The notes: generated by a model not told the origin, from the sequence alone. Positions 47,691-56,902 are shown, counted from the first letter of the stretch. The stretch: 64,000 nucleotides of DNA from Clostridium estertheticum subsp. estertheticum (GCF_001877035.1 NZ_CP015756.1:3773001-3837000); one strand, 5' to 3'. Numbers and translations: made by a program.

Positions 47691-47790
47691 ACAATATGTT
47701 TTAATTGTCCTATAACTATACCATACAATATGTTTTAATTGTTATATAACTATACCATATAATATTGTTTAATTGTTATATATTATTTAA
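47691..47790 (-). repeat. Three tandem 34-base repeats upstream of the valS T-box
   Basis: Units at 47691-47724 and 47725-47758 are nearly identical; a third at 47759-47790 is diverged. Each contains, on the minus strand, acaattaaaacatattgt or a variant. Unit 3 shares a 19-base run with the infC upstream region (21858-21876). The units probably contain the valS promoter, though no clear TTGACA is seen in unit 1. Confidence 0.7.
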
Positions 47791-47921
47791 TTTCCATTAT
47801 ACATGCTAATTTTTATATGTCAATGTTATAAATTTTATAACTTACCCCAAATATAAAATGTCACATATACTTTGTTTTTCATATTATATAATCATAACTA
47901 CTATATAATATGGAGGTATTT

Positions 47922-48947
47922 ATGAAAATTAAAAAAATGTCGATTTTTTCTATATTTCTCTCCCTTGCATTAGTAACTACCTTATTTTCTGGCTGTACAC
48001 CAAAAACTAAGACCACTCCTCTCGTAAAAGTAAAATTAAATGAAGTGGTCCGGTCTATATTCTACGCTCCTATGTATGCGGCTATATCTCAAGGTTTTTT
48101 TAAAGAAGAAGGCCTGGATATTAATCTTTCTACCGGTCAAGGGGCCGACAAAACTATGCAACAAGTCTTAAGCAAAGCTTCAGATATTGGTCTTGCAGGG
48201 CCAGAACAAGTTATTTACATCTACAATCAAAAACGAACAGACTACCCAGTTATTTTTGCACAATTAACTCAAAAGGATGGCTCTTTCTTAGTATCTAAAA
48301 AAGCTGAAGCAAACTTTAAATGGGAATCCTTAAAGGGCAAAACTCTAATCGGCGGAAGGCCTGGTGGGGTACCTGAAATGGCTCTTGAATATGTTTTAAA
48401 AAATCATGGTATAAATCCTGGAGTTGACGTAAACCTTATTACAAACCTTGCATTCACAGCTACTGCTGGTGCTTTTAAAGCCGGTACAGGTGATTATGTT
48501 GCTCTTTTTGAACCAACAGCTAGTACATTAAGCAATAATAATTCCGGAAATATTGTAGCGTCAGTCGGCGATTCTGCTGGAATCATACCATATACCTGTT
48601 TTTTTGCAACAAAATCTTATATAACAGAAAATCCAGCTGTATTGCAGAAGTTCACTAATGCAATATACAAGGGTCAAAAATGGGTTAATAGTAATTCTGA
48701 CAAAGATGTAATTACCTCAATAAAGTCCTACTTCCCTGGTACAGATGAAGCTGTACTTATTTCATCTATAAAAAACTACAGAAATATAAACGCCTTCTCA
48801 ACAAACCCAACATTAACAACCGAAAACTTAACAAAACTTATGGATATAATTCAATCCTATAAAGCATCACTAATACCAACGAGACCTAACTTTGATACAA
48901 TAGTTAACACTACATTTAGTAAAAAAGCAGTAACAACTATAAAATAA
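47922..48947 (+). CDS. Orphan ABC transporter substrate-binding lipoprotein (SsuA/NMT1 type)
   Basis: 341 residues from the ATG at 47922, which has GGAGG 7 bases upstream. A lipoprotein signal peptide ends in LFSGCTP with the lipobox cysteine near residue 25. The mature part matches the NMT1/THI5-like or SsuA fold: FYAPMYAAISQGFFKEEGLDINLSTGQGADKTMQQVL, then the LKGKTLIGGRPGGVPE loop. Such proteins bind sulphonates, pyrimidine precursors or similar. No permease or ATPase is nearby, so its partner genes must be elsewhere. Repeat-B1 follows its stop codon. Confidence 0.88.
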   Translation: MKIKKMSIFSIFLSLALVTTLFSGCTPKTKTTPLVKVKLNEVVRSIFYAPMYAAISQGFFKEEGLDINLSTGQGADKTMQQVLSKASDIGLAGPEQVIYIYNQKRTDYPVIFAQLTQKDGSFLVSKKAEANFKWESLKGKTLIGGRPGGVPEMALEYVLKNHGINPGVDVNLITNLAFTATAGAFKAGTGDYVALFEPTASTLSNNNSGNIVASVGDSAGIIPYTCFFATKSYITENPAVLQKFTNAIYKGQKWVNSNSDKDVITSIKSYFPGTDEAVLISSIKNYRNINAFSTNPTLTTENLTKLMDIIQSYKASLIPTRPNFDTIVNTTFSKKAVTTIK

Positions 48948-48956
48948 AGATAAAAC

Positions 48957-49189
48957 AATATTGTGAAGGTTCGACATTTATGGTGTTCTGATAGTAGGCC
49001 ATTCGTTAACAGAATCTAAGTTTATTCCGTGAAATATTTCCTAACGCACTTATTCGACGTCCTGTCTCAAAAGTGCTAACAGCCCGTCCTGGGCTGTTTA
49101 CGTAAATTTTCACTACACAAACTAAGCTTCTGTAAAACTCATTATACACTATCTTTCACACACATAAATACTGAACCTTCACAATTAAT
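48957..49189 (+). repeat. Repeat family B, copy 1, with terminal inverted repeats
   Basis: It begins atattgtgaaggttc and ends gaaccttcacaattaat; the ends are inverted repeats over about 22 bases (also atttatg/cataaat). Inside is a perfect hairpin aacagccc/gggctgtt (49078-49098). The first 65 bases match copy 2 at 60168-60243 on the other strand, for example gttctgatagtag and gttaacagaatctaag. No open frame of size. Confidence 0.75.
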
Positions 49190-49221
49190 GAAATTCTTCC
49201 TGCGACCCTTACAATCAAAGT

Positions 49222-49283
49222 CAAAACAAAAAGTTCTAAAGCTCGCTTCAATGCACTATACGTAATATATACTTTTTTTAGCG
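49222..49283 (+). repeat. Repeat family A, copy 5 (partial)
   Basis: Only the end is recognisable: cttcaatgcactatacgtaatatatactttttt, in outline like the right end of copies 6 and 7. Confidence 0.55.
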
Positions 49284-49289
49284 TATAAA

Positions 49290-49645
49290 AATAGTTATTA
49301 TTTTGTCGTAATGTATCCTATTATGAAGTTATCTTAATATATCTCTAATATGATTGGCAGATAAAAAAATAATTTATATCCATAATCTCCACAAATAATC
49401 TTTTAGCCGGTAGGCTGCTAATATGATACGTATCCTTTGAATTTAATATTAGCAAAACAAGAATTTCTAAATAAAATTTCAATGTTTCAGCACTTCTTAT
49501 TTTAGGGCACTTCCGGAAAAATTTCATACTTCTATATATATCTGTCACCTAAGGAGACAATCTTGCATGACATTAAAACAAAGTGATCTAAAAACTAAAC
49601 ATGGATTTTTAAAAAAATGTGATGTTGAAATATTTTCCTTAAATT
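49290..49645. other. Gene-poor stretch between repeats
   Basis: A 67-codon frame on the minus strand (49345-49548) and a 38-codon frame on the plus strand (from 49570) are present, but neither resembles a known protein or has a convincing context. Probably decayed sequence between repeat insertions. Confidence 0.5.
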
Positions 49646-49845
49646 ATGCTAACAAAAGTATATATTGCGTAAAATGCATTTGAACAAGTCGTAGTCATTC
49701 TTAATTTATTTTAGTTACATATGCGTATATAAAAATACATGTTTGAGCATAGTTTGTATTTTTTAGCATCTGTAATTACAATAAATTTTAGAATGATTTG
49801 ACGATGTGAAAGCATTATAGCAATATATACTTTTTGTTATATCAT
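49646..49845 (+). repeat. Palindromic repeat family A, copy 6 (full length)
   Basis: It starts atgctaacaaaagtatatat and gcgtaaaatgcatttgaac, has the central acatgtttgagca, and ends gatgtgaaagcatt then caatatatactttttgtt. It aligns over its full 200 bases with copy 2 (32546-32743), and at both ends with copies 1 and 7. Confidence 0.8.
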
Positions 49846-49887
49846 AATTCAAGAAAAAACTTTAAATTAATAACTTATGCAAATAAA

Positions 49888-50709
49888 TCATATCAATCTA
49901 GTAGCAAATCTATGTTTAATTAACCATGACTTAGCAAAGTCAACTCCATCTTTCATTTCAAATAACGTACATTGTGCGTTACCAACCATGCCTTTTTGTA
50001 CATTATAATTCTTCTCAAAGTCTTTTCCAATTAACATAAAATCTTCTGTATCATACTCATAATCCTCAAACCATTTCCAGCACCTATCACCATTCTCAAA
50101 TATTGTGGCACCCACACGTTCTTTAGACATTTCATCTATAAGTGATTCTGAAAGATGAAAACTGGTGCAAGAATTATATTCTACTCCTAGTAAAAGAACT
50201 TTTGCTTTTAAATTATACATTTTGCCAAGAGGTGAATCCATACCAAGCTGTGGAGTTAATGGATGATTTTCAATAATATGCATTGCCTCTTTTCCATTTG
50301 CACTAAATGATACAAGTGGATGATTTGACCGTATAGTGCTAGGAAATGTTCTAAATAATTCTGCAATACGCCCCATTCCTCGTGTTGGTGAGATTTCAGG
50401 GTCAAATGCTGGCATATTATCATATATTGTTTGTATCCATTCTTTTGGTACAGGTGGATTGCTCCACTGCGCAGGGTCACTCCATTCTCCACTATGAGCT
50501 GGCATAACCAGTGTTCCGTCACTTCCCACAACATTCCTTAATGCAGTTATTACAGTCTGAGCGCCGCCACAAACCCAATCTAATTTTGACAATGATGAAT
50601 GAACTAATAAAATATCACTGCCATTTATGCCTAGCCTCATCAAATCTTGATAAATAGTATTAATAGTATTAGGTTCTCTTGTTGTATTAATTATTTTCTC
50701 TTCACTCAT
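49888..50709 (-). CDS. AAC(3) family N-acetyltransferase
   Basis: 273 residues of the aminoglycoside 3-N-acetyltransferase (AAC(3)/YokD) family: DILLVHSSLSKLDWVCGGAQTVI near the start, DGTLVMPAHSGEWSDP (the active-site histidine region, about 72), SPTRGMGRIAELFRT, RSNHPLVSFSANGK and LLLGVEYNSCTSFHLSE. These enzymes use acetyl-CoA. Some members inactivate aminoglycosides; others act on different small molecules, so resistance cannot be assumed. AAGGAG precedes the ATG. It follows the Bce-type permease by 139 bases. Confidence 0.92.
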   Translation of the reverse strand: MSEEKIINTTREPNTINTIYQDLMRLGINGSDILLVHSSLSKLDWVCGGAQTVITALRNVVGSDGTLVMPAHSGEWSDPAQWSNPPVPKEWIQTIYDNMPAFDPEISPTRGMGRIAELFRTFPSTIRSNHPLVSFSANGKEAMHIIENHPLTPQLGMDSPLGKMYNLKAKVLLLGVEYNSCTSFHLSESLIDEMSKERVGATIFENGDRCWKWFEDYEYDTEDFMLIGKDFEKNYNVQKGMVGNAQCTLFEMKDGVDFAKSWLIKHRFATRLI

Positions 50710-50848
50710 TTATTTTGCTCCTTTTTAATCACTCCCTAGTACTTTTATTTTCATACATATAAAACAATATTTTACTACTAGGAAATAGTATATTTGCTTA
50801 ATTATACTACTAATAATATATATTCCATAAACGAATCAGAAAATAATG

Positions 50849-52867
50849 CTACCCAATTACTTCCCGAGTGTACCTCTCCCTTGTAATAAAGAAAGCTACC
50901 ATTTGTAAAACTATATAAGCTACAATCACAATAAGTGATTTATTAAACATATAATCTCCATTTGGTACAACTCCAAATACTATTGATAAAAAATATGTTA
51001 TTAAACTGACAGCTAAAACTACTGGGGTAAAAAAAATTATTGCTAGTTCCTTTGTTAAAACCTTTGATACCTCACTATCTGTCATACCTAATTGAACCAG
51101 TTTTTTTGCCCTTTCCTTTTCTTCATCAACACCGGTTAACACCTTGAAATACAATACCACTCCACTGGCTATTAAAAACATCATTCCTAAAAATAAACTT
51201 GAGAAAAGCATAAAGCCATTTTCTTTTATATTTTCTTCTAAAATTTGCTGTTTAAATTCTGGTTTTAAAGACTCATCTCCGTGATTTAATCTTCTTAATT
51301 CACTTGAAATAACATTAAAACTTTTATAATCCTTAGGGTCTTTTAACTTAATTAAATGGTCATAAGAAACAACCTGTGGTCCTAATTTCTCCTTTATTCT
51401 TCTATAATCATTATCATTAATTATAAGAGCTGTTCTCCTTGAATAATCCAATGAATAAGATTCGTTAGTATATTTGCCTTCTGTGTATCTCTTTTTATTT
51501 TTTTCAACATATATATAGCTATCCTTATCCATAGCAGCTAAAAAATCATCTATCCGTGTTACATTATTGCCTTCTTCAAACTTTGACGTTTGTTCTTTTT
51601 GTTTAGACAAATCATTGAAATTAATAATTACGTCACTATCTTTATATTTATTACTTGCAGGAGAGTTAAGTACCTGTAGTAGTTCCCCCTTATTAACAAC
51701 CACATTTGTCCCCATATGATCATTGTAATTGGTCTCACTTATGACAGCAATATTTCTACCTACTGTAACCTTACCTTCATAAGCTCTATAATCCATAAGA
51801 TCTATGTTTTCTAAAATTTTATATTGCTTTATTTCTCCACCACTAGATTTTGATATGTTTTTAATCTCCTGTTCTGATATTTTATTAAGTTTATCATTTT
51901 GGATAAAGCTAATATCGTAAGGATATCTATTGTTTGTATCTTTTTCTATTGTGGCATACATACTATATGTCATGCTTATTAAAGTAATAGCTGCTGCTGC
52001 CAATATTAAAACTAAATAAATAACACTTTTATAAGATATAAATTTATGCTGCACACTAGATAATACTAAAAGGTTCTTATTGTATGTCTTTTTAAAATTC
52101 ATAAGCACTATATTTACCATAGATATTAATGATCCTATTATGAAATAAGGTGCTATTATTGTTATTATAATAATTATGAGCAGTGCGCTTTCACTGCCTA
52201 TAAATATTTCTTGGTTAACTATTTTAGGAAAGAGATACAATGCTGTTATTAATGCTATCAAAGCTATTGCCCCAATTATAAAATTGTTCTTACCTACCTC
52301 CGCTTTAGAAGATGATTTTATAAGTTCCATTATGGACAGCCTTCCTACAAATATCAGCTGAAACATTGAATTTATTAAGAAAATAATTATGGCTATAGCT
52401 AAACACATAGAATAGGTCTTTATATTCAGACTAGGTGTAAAATTATCAATCCAAAGTATTTTGCCTATTACCATATAAAACAGCCTAGAAAACAAGGTTC
52501 CAACTATCATGCCCACTACCAGCGATGCAAATAATATTAGAATATTTTCAATAAATAATATCTTCCTTAAATCCCTAGTAGTAACCCCTAAAGTCAAATA
52601 CACTCCAAATTCTTTACCCCTATATCTTATAAAAGATATAGTTGTATAGGAAATAAAGACAATTGAAAATACAATCATGATCATCAACGTAGTCATTACG
52701 TTATCCGTTAAACCAGTAGCCTTAGAACCCTCTGTAAATTCCTTACTAAACACTAAACTACCATACATTAACAAAACAGCAATAATAAAGCTATTAGCTA
52801 TAAAGTAAGCTATATATTTTTTGAAATTAAACTTAATATTCTTTATAATTATAGAAGAAAAGGTCAT
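50849..52867 (-). CDS. Bce-type ABC transporter permease (FtsX-like)
   Basis: 672 residues. Ten membrane helices in the BceB order: one pair region at the N-terminus, two FtsX domains (about 60-170 and 560-665), and a large extracellular domain of about 210 residues (about 310-530) between helices seven and eight. BceB proteins use that domain to sense and remove antimicrobial peptides such as bacitracin. The ATG overlaps the ATPase stop (TAATG). Fourth gene of the module: regulator, kinase, ATPase, permease. Confidence 0.93.
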   Translation of the reverse strand: MTFSSIIIKNIKFNFKKYIAYFIANSFIIAVLLMYGSLVFSKEFTEGSKATGLTDNVMTTLMIMIVFSIVFISYTTISFIRYRGKEFGVYLTLGVTTRDLRKILFIENILILFASLVVGMIVGTLFSRLFYMVIGKILWIDNFTPSLNIKTYSMCLAIAIIIFLINSMFQLIFVGRLSIMELIKSSSKAEVGKNNFIIGAIALIALITALYLFPKIVNQEIFIGSESALLIIIIITIIAPYFIIGSLISMVNIVLMNFKKTYNKNLLVLSSVQHKFISYKSVIYLVLILAAAAITLISMTYSMYATIEKDTNNRYPYDISFIQNDKLNKISEQEIKNISKSSGGEIKQYKILENIDLMDYRAYEGKVTVGRNIAVISETNYNDHMGTNVVVNKGELLQVLNSPASNKYKDSDVIINFNDLSKQKEQTSKFEEGNNVTRIDDFLAAMDKDSYIYVEKNKKRYTEGKYTNESYSLDYSRRTALIINDNDYRRIKEKLGPQVVSYDHLIKLKDPKDYKSFNVISSELRRLNHGDESLKPEFKQQILEENIKENGFMLFSSLFLGMMFLIASGVVLYFKVLTGVDEEKERAKKLVQLGMTDSEVSKVLTKELAIIFFTPVVLAVSLITYFLSIVFGVVPNGDYMFNKSLIVIVAYIVLQMVAFFITRERYTREVIG

Positions 52868-53622
52868 TATTTCTCCCCTCCTATAACACTTTGAGCTTCT
52901 AGTATTTTATCAAAGAATTTATTTCTATCACCCTCTGATATTATCTCTAATTTTATAGCCCCATCCTTTATGAAAATTATTTTTTTGCAGAAAGATGCTG
53001 CAAATGCATCATGAGTTACCATAATTACTGTAGCGCTTCTTTCCTCATTCATATTCTTAAAAGTTGTCATTATATTTTTAGAAGACTTTGAATCTAAATT
53101 ACCTGTTGGTTCATCTGCAAATATAACTGAAGGTTCACATATGAGTGCTCTAGCAACTGCGGTTCTTTGTTTTTCTCCGCCTGATATATTATAAGGGTAC
53201 TTTTTCTGTAGCTCTTCTATACCTAGGTACTTCATAATATCTTTAACTTTCTTCTCTATTTCCCGGGGATTAACTTTATCTATTATTAAAGGAAATGATA
53301 TATTCTCTTTAACATTTAAACTATCTAAAAGATTAAAATCTTGAAATATAAAACCAACCTTCCTTCTTCTAAATAAGGCTAGCTCATCCTTTTTCATTTT
53401 GATAATATCTTGTCCATTAATATGAACTTCTCCTGAGGTAGCTTTGTCTATACCAGATAATATATTTAATAATGTAGTTTTCCCACTTCCACTAGGTCCC
53501 ATTATGCCTATAAACTCACCCTTGTCCACATTAAAACTTATCTCATTAAGTGCTATAACTTCCTTTGCATCCTTAAAAGCATTATAAACTTTAGTAAGTT
53601 TCTTAATTTGTAATATTTCCAT
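52867..53622 (-). CDS. Bce-type ABC transporter ATP-binding protein
   Basis: 251 residues. Walker A GPSGSGKTTLL (about 43), Q-loop FIFQDFNLLD, signature NISGGEKQRTAVARAL, Walker B VIFADEPTGNLDSKSS, H-loop VTHD. The MacB/LolD-like short-form ATPase typical of Bce, Psd and Vra modules. It is coupled to the permease and follows the kinase by 76 bases. Confidence 0.95.
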   Translation of the reverse strand: MEILQIKKLTKVYNAFKDAKEVIALNEISFNVDKGEFIGIMGPSGSGKTTLLNILSGIDKATSGEVHINGQDIIKMKKDELALFRRRKVGFIFQDFNLLDSLNVKENISFPLIIDKVNPREIEKKVKDIMKYLGIEELQKKYPYNISGGEKQRTAVARALICEPSVIFADEPTGNLDSKSSKNIMTTFKNMNEERSATVIMVTHDAFAASFCKKIIFIKDGAIKLEIISEGDRNKFFDKILEAQSVIGGEK

Positions 53623-53698
53623 ATAAATCCACTCCTTTATTGTAATTTAAGTATAAATCTAGTATCGTAATTCTCTAATTGAAAAACATTACTTAACC

Positions 53699-54751
53699 TT
53701 ACAATTTTGAAAGGTAGCTAATTTCTACTATAGTTCCTTTTCCTACCCTAGACTTTATATGGATTTTATGACCTAATTCATCAGCTACAAGCTTAACCAT
53801 ATATAGTCCAATCCCTGATGATTTTCTATTATTTCTGCCATTAGTACCAGTAAAAAAAGCCTGAAATACTCTTGATATATCTTCTTTCCTTATACCTACT
53901 CCTTTGTCTTCTACAAATAATGTTATGTAATTATCCTCTTCCACTAAACTAAATGTAACGTAGCTATTTTCTTTTTCTGAATACTTTATTGCATTAGTTA
54001 TTATCTGCTCTAACATATACTTTGACCACTTTTTATCTGTGTATATATAATATTTTTCATCTATAATAACCTTAGGGAATACCTTGCTATATATAAATTC
54101 TCTTTTTTTATTATTAACAGCACTATTTACGAGCTCCCTTAGGTTAACTTTCTCAGGAATATAATCTTTTGCAAATTCATCTAATCTAAACAAATTAAGA
54201 GTTTCTTCTAAGTTATCCTGCAGCTTCTTATTCTCTTCTAATATATCATAAAGAAAATCACTATTTTCTAAATTTTTTAATGGTATTTCAGAAGATACAC
54301 CGTCAATATTACGACACCGCTTATAATGATTTAGTCCCTTTTCAGAAGCTAAATCAATAACTGTTATAGATGTTTTCATATTGTGCACCCATTGAGCCAT
54401 AAGGGTATCTCTTTCCTTTATTCTATTTTTCATTTTATAAAACTTATTGATATAGTTATCATGTATTTCATTGATAACTTCAAACACTCCTACATTATTA
54501 TCAAATTTCCCCTTATAATTCGGACTTATTTTAGCTTCATCAAGGCTTATATAGAAATTGTTATACTCAATAGTTTTATAAATAATGAAAATCATCAAGA
54601 AAAACAAACTTACAGCTATAGGATATATAATTTCTCTACTATTAAATATTAAATAATAAAAACTCACTAAAACTATCGTATTTAGTAAATATATAATTAT
54701 GGCAGCTTTTTCTTTTTTCAAAACCACTAATATTAATTTAGTTAAACACAT
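53699..54751 (-). CDS. Bce-type intramembrane-sensing histidine kinase
   Basis: 350 residues from the ATG at 54751 behind AGGGGAG; a longer frame to 54775 has no site. Two N-terminal membrane helices (about 12-33 and 38-58) joined by only a few residues, so no outside sensor, as in BceS. H-box LMAQWVHNMKTSITVID (about 128), N-box EQIITNAIKYSEKE, G-boxes VEDKGVGIRKED and SSGIGLYMVKLVADELG. It is told of peptides through the transporter. It overlaps the regulator gene by 14 bases. Confidence 0.94.
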   Translation of the reverse strand: MCLTKLILVVLKKEKAAIIIYLLNTIVLVSFYYLIFNSREIIYPIAVSLFFLMIFIIYKTIEYNNFYISLDEAKISPNYKGKFDNNVGVFEVINEIHDNYINKFYKMKNRIKERDTLMAQWVHNMKTSITVIDLASEKGLNHYKRCRNIDGVSSEIPLKNLENSDFLYDILEENKKLQDNLEETLNLFRLDEFAKDYIPEKVNLRELVNSAVNNKKREFIYSKVFPKVIIDEKYYIYTDKKWSKYMLEQIITNAIKYSEKENSYVTFSLVEEDNYITLFVEDKGVGIRKEDISRVFQAFFTGTNGRNNRKSSGIGLYMVKLVADELGHKIHIKSRVGKGTIVEISYLSKL

Positions 54752-55406
54752 ATCCCACTCCCCTTTTAGTAACAATTGAATTTTCGACTTCCAAATCTTT
54801 AAGTTTCTTTTTAACCCTAGTTATATTAACTGTTAATGTATTATCATCAATAAAATCCGTGTCATCCCATAATGTTTCTAATAATTCTTCTCTAGTTATA
54901 ACTTTTCCACAATTACTCATAAATAACTTTAGTAATTTGTATTCATTTTTACTAAGGTCCACTATCTTTTCTTCAAACACTAGCCTCATACTATCGCTGT
55001 TCAAAGTTAATCCGCAAATATTAAAATCTTCAGTAGTAACCACATTATTTGTTCTTCGCAGCACAGCATTTACCTTTGCAAGTAATATGCCCATACCAAA
55101 AGGCTTTGTTATATAATCATCTGCCCCAAGCTCCATTCCTCTGATTTGTTCGCCCTCTTCACTTCTAGCTGAAACAATAATTACTGGAACATTAGATTTA
55201 TTTCTAATAATTTTTAAAAAGTAAAAACCATCAAAGGTTGGAAGGTTAATATCTAATATTATAAGATTAGGCTCTATATGCTGAACATCTTCTAATACAT
55301 TGTCGAAATCATTTAAGAGAATAGTCTTATAATCATAAGCATTTAAATATTCCTGCATATACTTTTTTAATTTTAAATCGTCTTCTATTATTAAAATTTT
55401 ATTCAT
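54738..55406 (-). CDS. Bce-type response regulator (OmpR family)
   Basis: 222 residues. Receiver domain (IIEDDLKLKKYMQEYL, phosphoacceptor aspartate in LIILDINLPTFDG near residue 53, ITKPFGMGILLAKV) and an OmpR winged helix (LSKNEYKLLKLFMSNCGKVITREELLE, NTLTVNITRVKKKL). It activates the transporter genes on signal from the kinase. First gene of the module. ATTAGGAGATT precedes the ATG. Confidence 0.95.
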   Translation of the reverse strand: MNKILIIEDDLKLKKYMQEYLNAYDYKTILLNDFDNVLEDVQHIEPNLIILDINLPTFDGFYFLKIIRNKSNVPVIIVSARSEEGEQIRGMELGADDYITKPFGMGILLAKVNAVLRRTNNVVTTEDFNICGLTLNSDSMRLVFEEKIVDLSKNEYKLLKLFMSNCGKVITREELLETLWDDTDFIDDNTLTVNITRVKKKLKDLEVENSIVTKRGVGYVFN

Positions 55407-55529
55407 AGTTAATCTCCTAATTTTATATTTATAATGCTAATTATACCATTTTACAAGATGTTGAGATTATATTTACAATTAAGGATACTTTAAAGATTGT
55501 ATTCAAATTTTCCACTAAAGCACCTTCAA

Positions 55530-55577
55530 AAAAAATAAAAAGACACAAGAATATTTAAATCTACTTGTGCCATTATA
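55530..55577 (-). terminator. Terminator after the kinase-partner gene
   Basis: GGCACAAGTAGA and TATTCTTGTGTC pair on the minus strand with a TTTTTATTTTTTTT run. Confidence 0.9.
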
Positions 55578-55596
55578 TTACAATATAAAATCCTAC

Positions 55597-56034
55597 CTAA
55601 TTTTCTAAAAAATATTCCTCTGTTAATAAATCATCTCTAACGGAATTAGTAAATTTAATATGACATTTTTTATACGTTTCTTTACTATTTTTTCTTATCC
55701 AAAAGAGATCCAAAAAACACATTCCCTTTGATTTTAAAAACAGTTCCCATTCATCCCAAAATTCCATGTCATAATATTTAAGATATTTACTCAAGTTCAT
55801 ACGATTATATGGTATTATCCTATCAACTATAAATTCTCTAATAACATCACTTTGCACTTCTATTTCTTTAACATCAAATAATCCATAAAATTCTGCTGGA
55901 TATAACTTTAAATCATTAATTTCTTTATTTCTCCTGAAACTATATTTTTCTGACACTATATCGTAGGACAATTCTCCTAAAAAATAATCTTTATTCATAA
56001 GCTCAACTGTTTCAATCACTGATTTGGGAAGCAT
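55597..56034 (-). CDS. Unknown protein encoded with a HipA-like kinase
   Basis: 145 residues, no membrane segment, mixed charge. I do not recognise the family. The start overlaps the upstream kinase gene by 19 bases, so the two are translationally coupled. The first 40 residues (YFLGELSYDIVSEKYSFRRN) have the GxL...Y.F pattern of HipA N-terminal subdomain 1, which the kinase next door lacks. The second half (FIVDRIIPYNRMNLSKYL, then GMCFLDLFWIRKN) is unlike it. It may be a partner or neutraliser of the kinase; this is inference. Confidence 0.8.
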   Translation of the reverse strand: MLPKSVIETVELMNKDYFLGELSYDIVSEKYSFRRNKEINDLKLYPAEFYGLFDVKEIEVQSDVIREFIVDRIIPYNRMNLSKYLKYYDMEFWDEWELFLKSKGMCFLDLFWIRKNSKETYKKCHIKFTNSVRDDLLTEEYFLEN

Positions 56035-56771
56035 ATTTTCACATCCTTTATTCTTTCTGTCAATAATTGCAAAATAAAATCAATTCTTTTTTCACTAAAA
56101 TACCTTTTGTACTTATCTATTATTTGCTCAAAATCAATATCAATATTTAAACTATATTTATCTACCAATCCTAATTGTTTTTTATTGCTACTTTCAAAGC
56201 ATTTAGCGTAGTCTGAATCTAATAACAAATCATCCATATCTTCATTTATTAAATCATCGTCATCTAAATGTGAACCTAAAGATAATCCATTATCATAAAT
56301 AGGTGAAAATCTTATTTTATCATCCTTTTCAAGAAACGCAAAATTCTTCAAGTGCCTGTCTGTATTATTTACAATATAATCAAAAATAATCATATTATTT
56401 AAATTCATCTTTATGTTAGGAAAATTCTCAACTAACTTTTCATATAAATTTTCTCTAGATATACCCAATATTCTCATCAGCCTGTTGGCACTATAAAATC
56501 GTTCCTCTTCTTCATTGTAAAACCATTTTGAAACTGAAACCAATCTACCATTTCTTTTTTCTAATGTATATTCTGCACAATCCATTCCCATTAATTTCGC
56601 CAATTCATAGCAAATACACTCCGTTACTGGTTCCAATATCGAGCTTTCTTTTTCTGCGCTTCCTCTTCCTGACTTCACCAAATACTTATGATTACCTCTA
56701 ATTATAATGTATTTTTCATAAACACCAAGCGATGAACTGTTTATAAAATTCCGTATATTCTCGGTTTCCAC
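56016..56771 (-). CDS. HipA-fold protein kinase, short form without N-subdomain
   Basis: About 251 residues from a GTG at 56771 with GAGGTG 9 bases upstream; a GTG at 56795 has no clear site. HipA-type core motifs: KYLVKSGR (ATP-binding lysine), EPVTECICYELAKLMGMDCAEY, the catalytic loop NNTDRHLKNFAFL (Asp and Asn intact) and the metal-binding SPIYDNGLSLG. At 250 residues it lacks the N-terminal domain of classical HipA (about 440 residues), as do HipT and CtkA-like kinases. No HipB-type repressor is nearby. It may phosphorylate a protein such as an aminoacyl-tRNA synthetase. Confidence 0.85.
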   Translation of the reverse strand: METENIRNFINSSSLGVYEKYIIIRGNHKYLVKSGRGSAEKESSILEPVTECICYELAKLMGMDCAEYTLEKRNGRLVSVSKWFYNEEEERFYSANRLMRILGISRENLYEKLVENFPNIKMNLNNMIIFDYIVNNTDRHLKNFAFLEKDDKIRFSPIYDNGLSLGSHLDDDDLINEDMDDLLLDSDYAKCFESSNKKQLGLVDKYSLNIDIDFEQIIDKYKRYFSEKRIDFILQLLTERIKDVKICFPNQ

Positions 56772-56902
56772 TTTTTCTTTCACCTCATTCTTCACTAAAA
56801 ATACATATCATCTTTACTTCATATATTCTTTATTATAACCATAATTATATATTGAAACAACATGCACTACTCCTGTTATATAAAATAATTTTAATGACAT
56901 AA

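Noticed and set aside
49345-49548. 67-codon open frame on the minus strand between repeats
   Set aside because: No recognisable domain and a non-ATG start; it lies in gene-poor, repeat-flanked DNA. A decayed gene is possible but cannot be shown.
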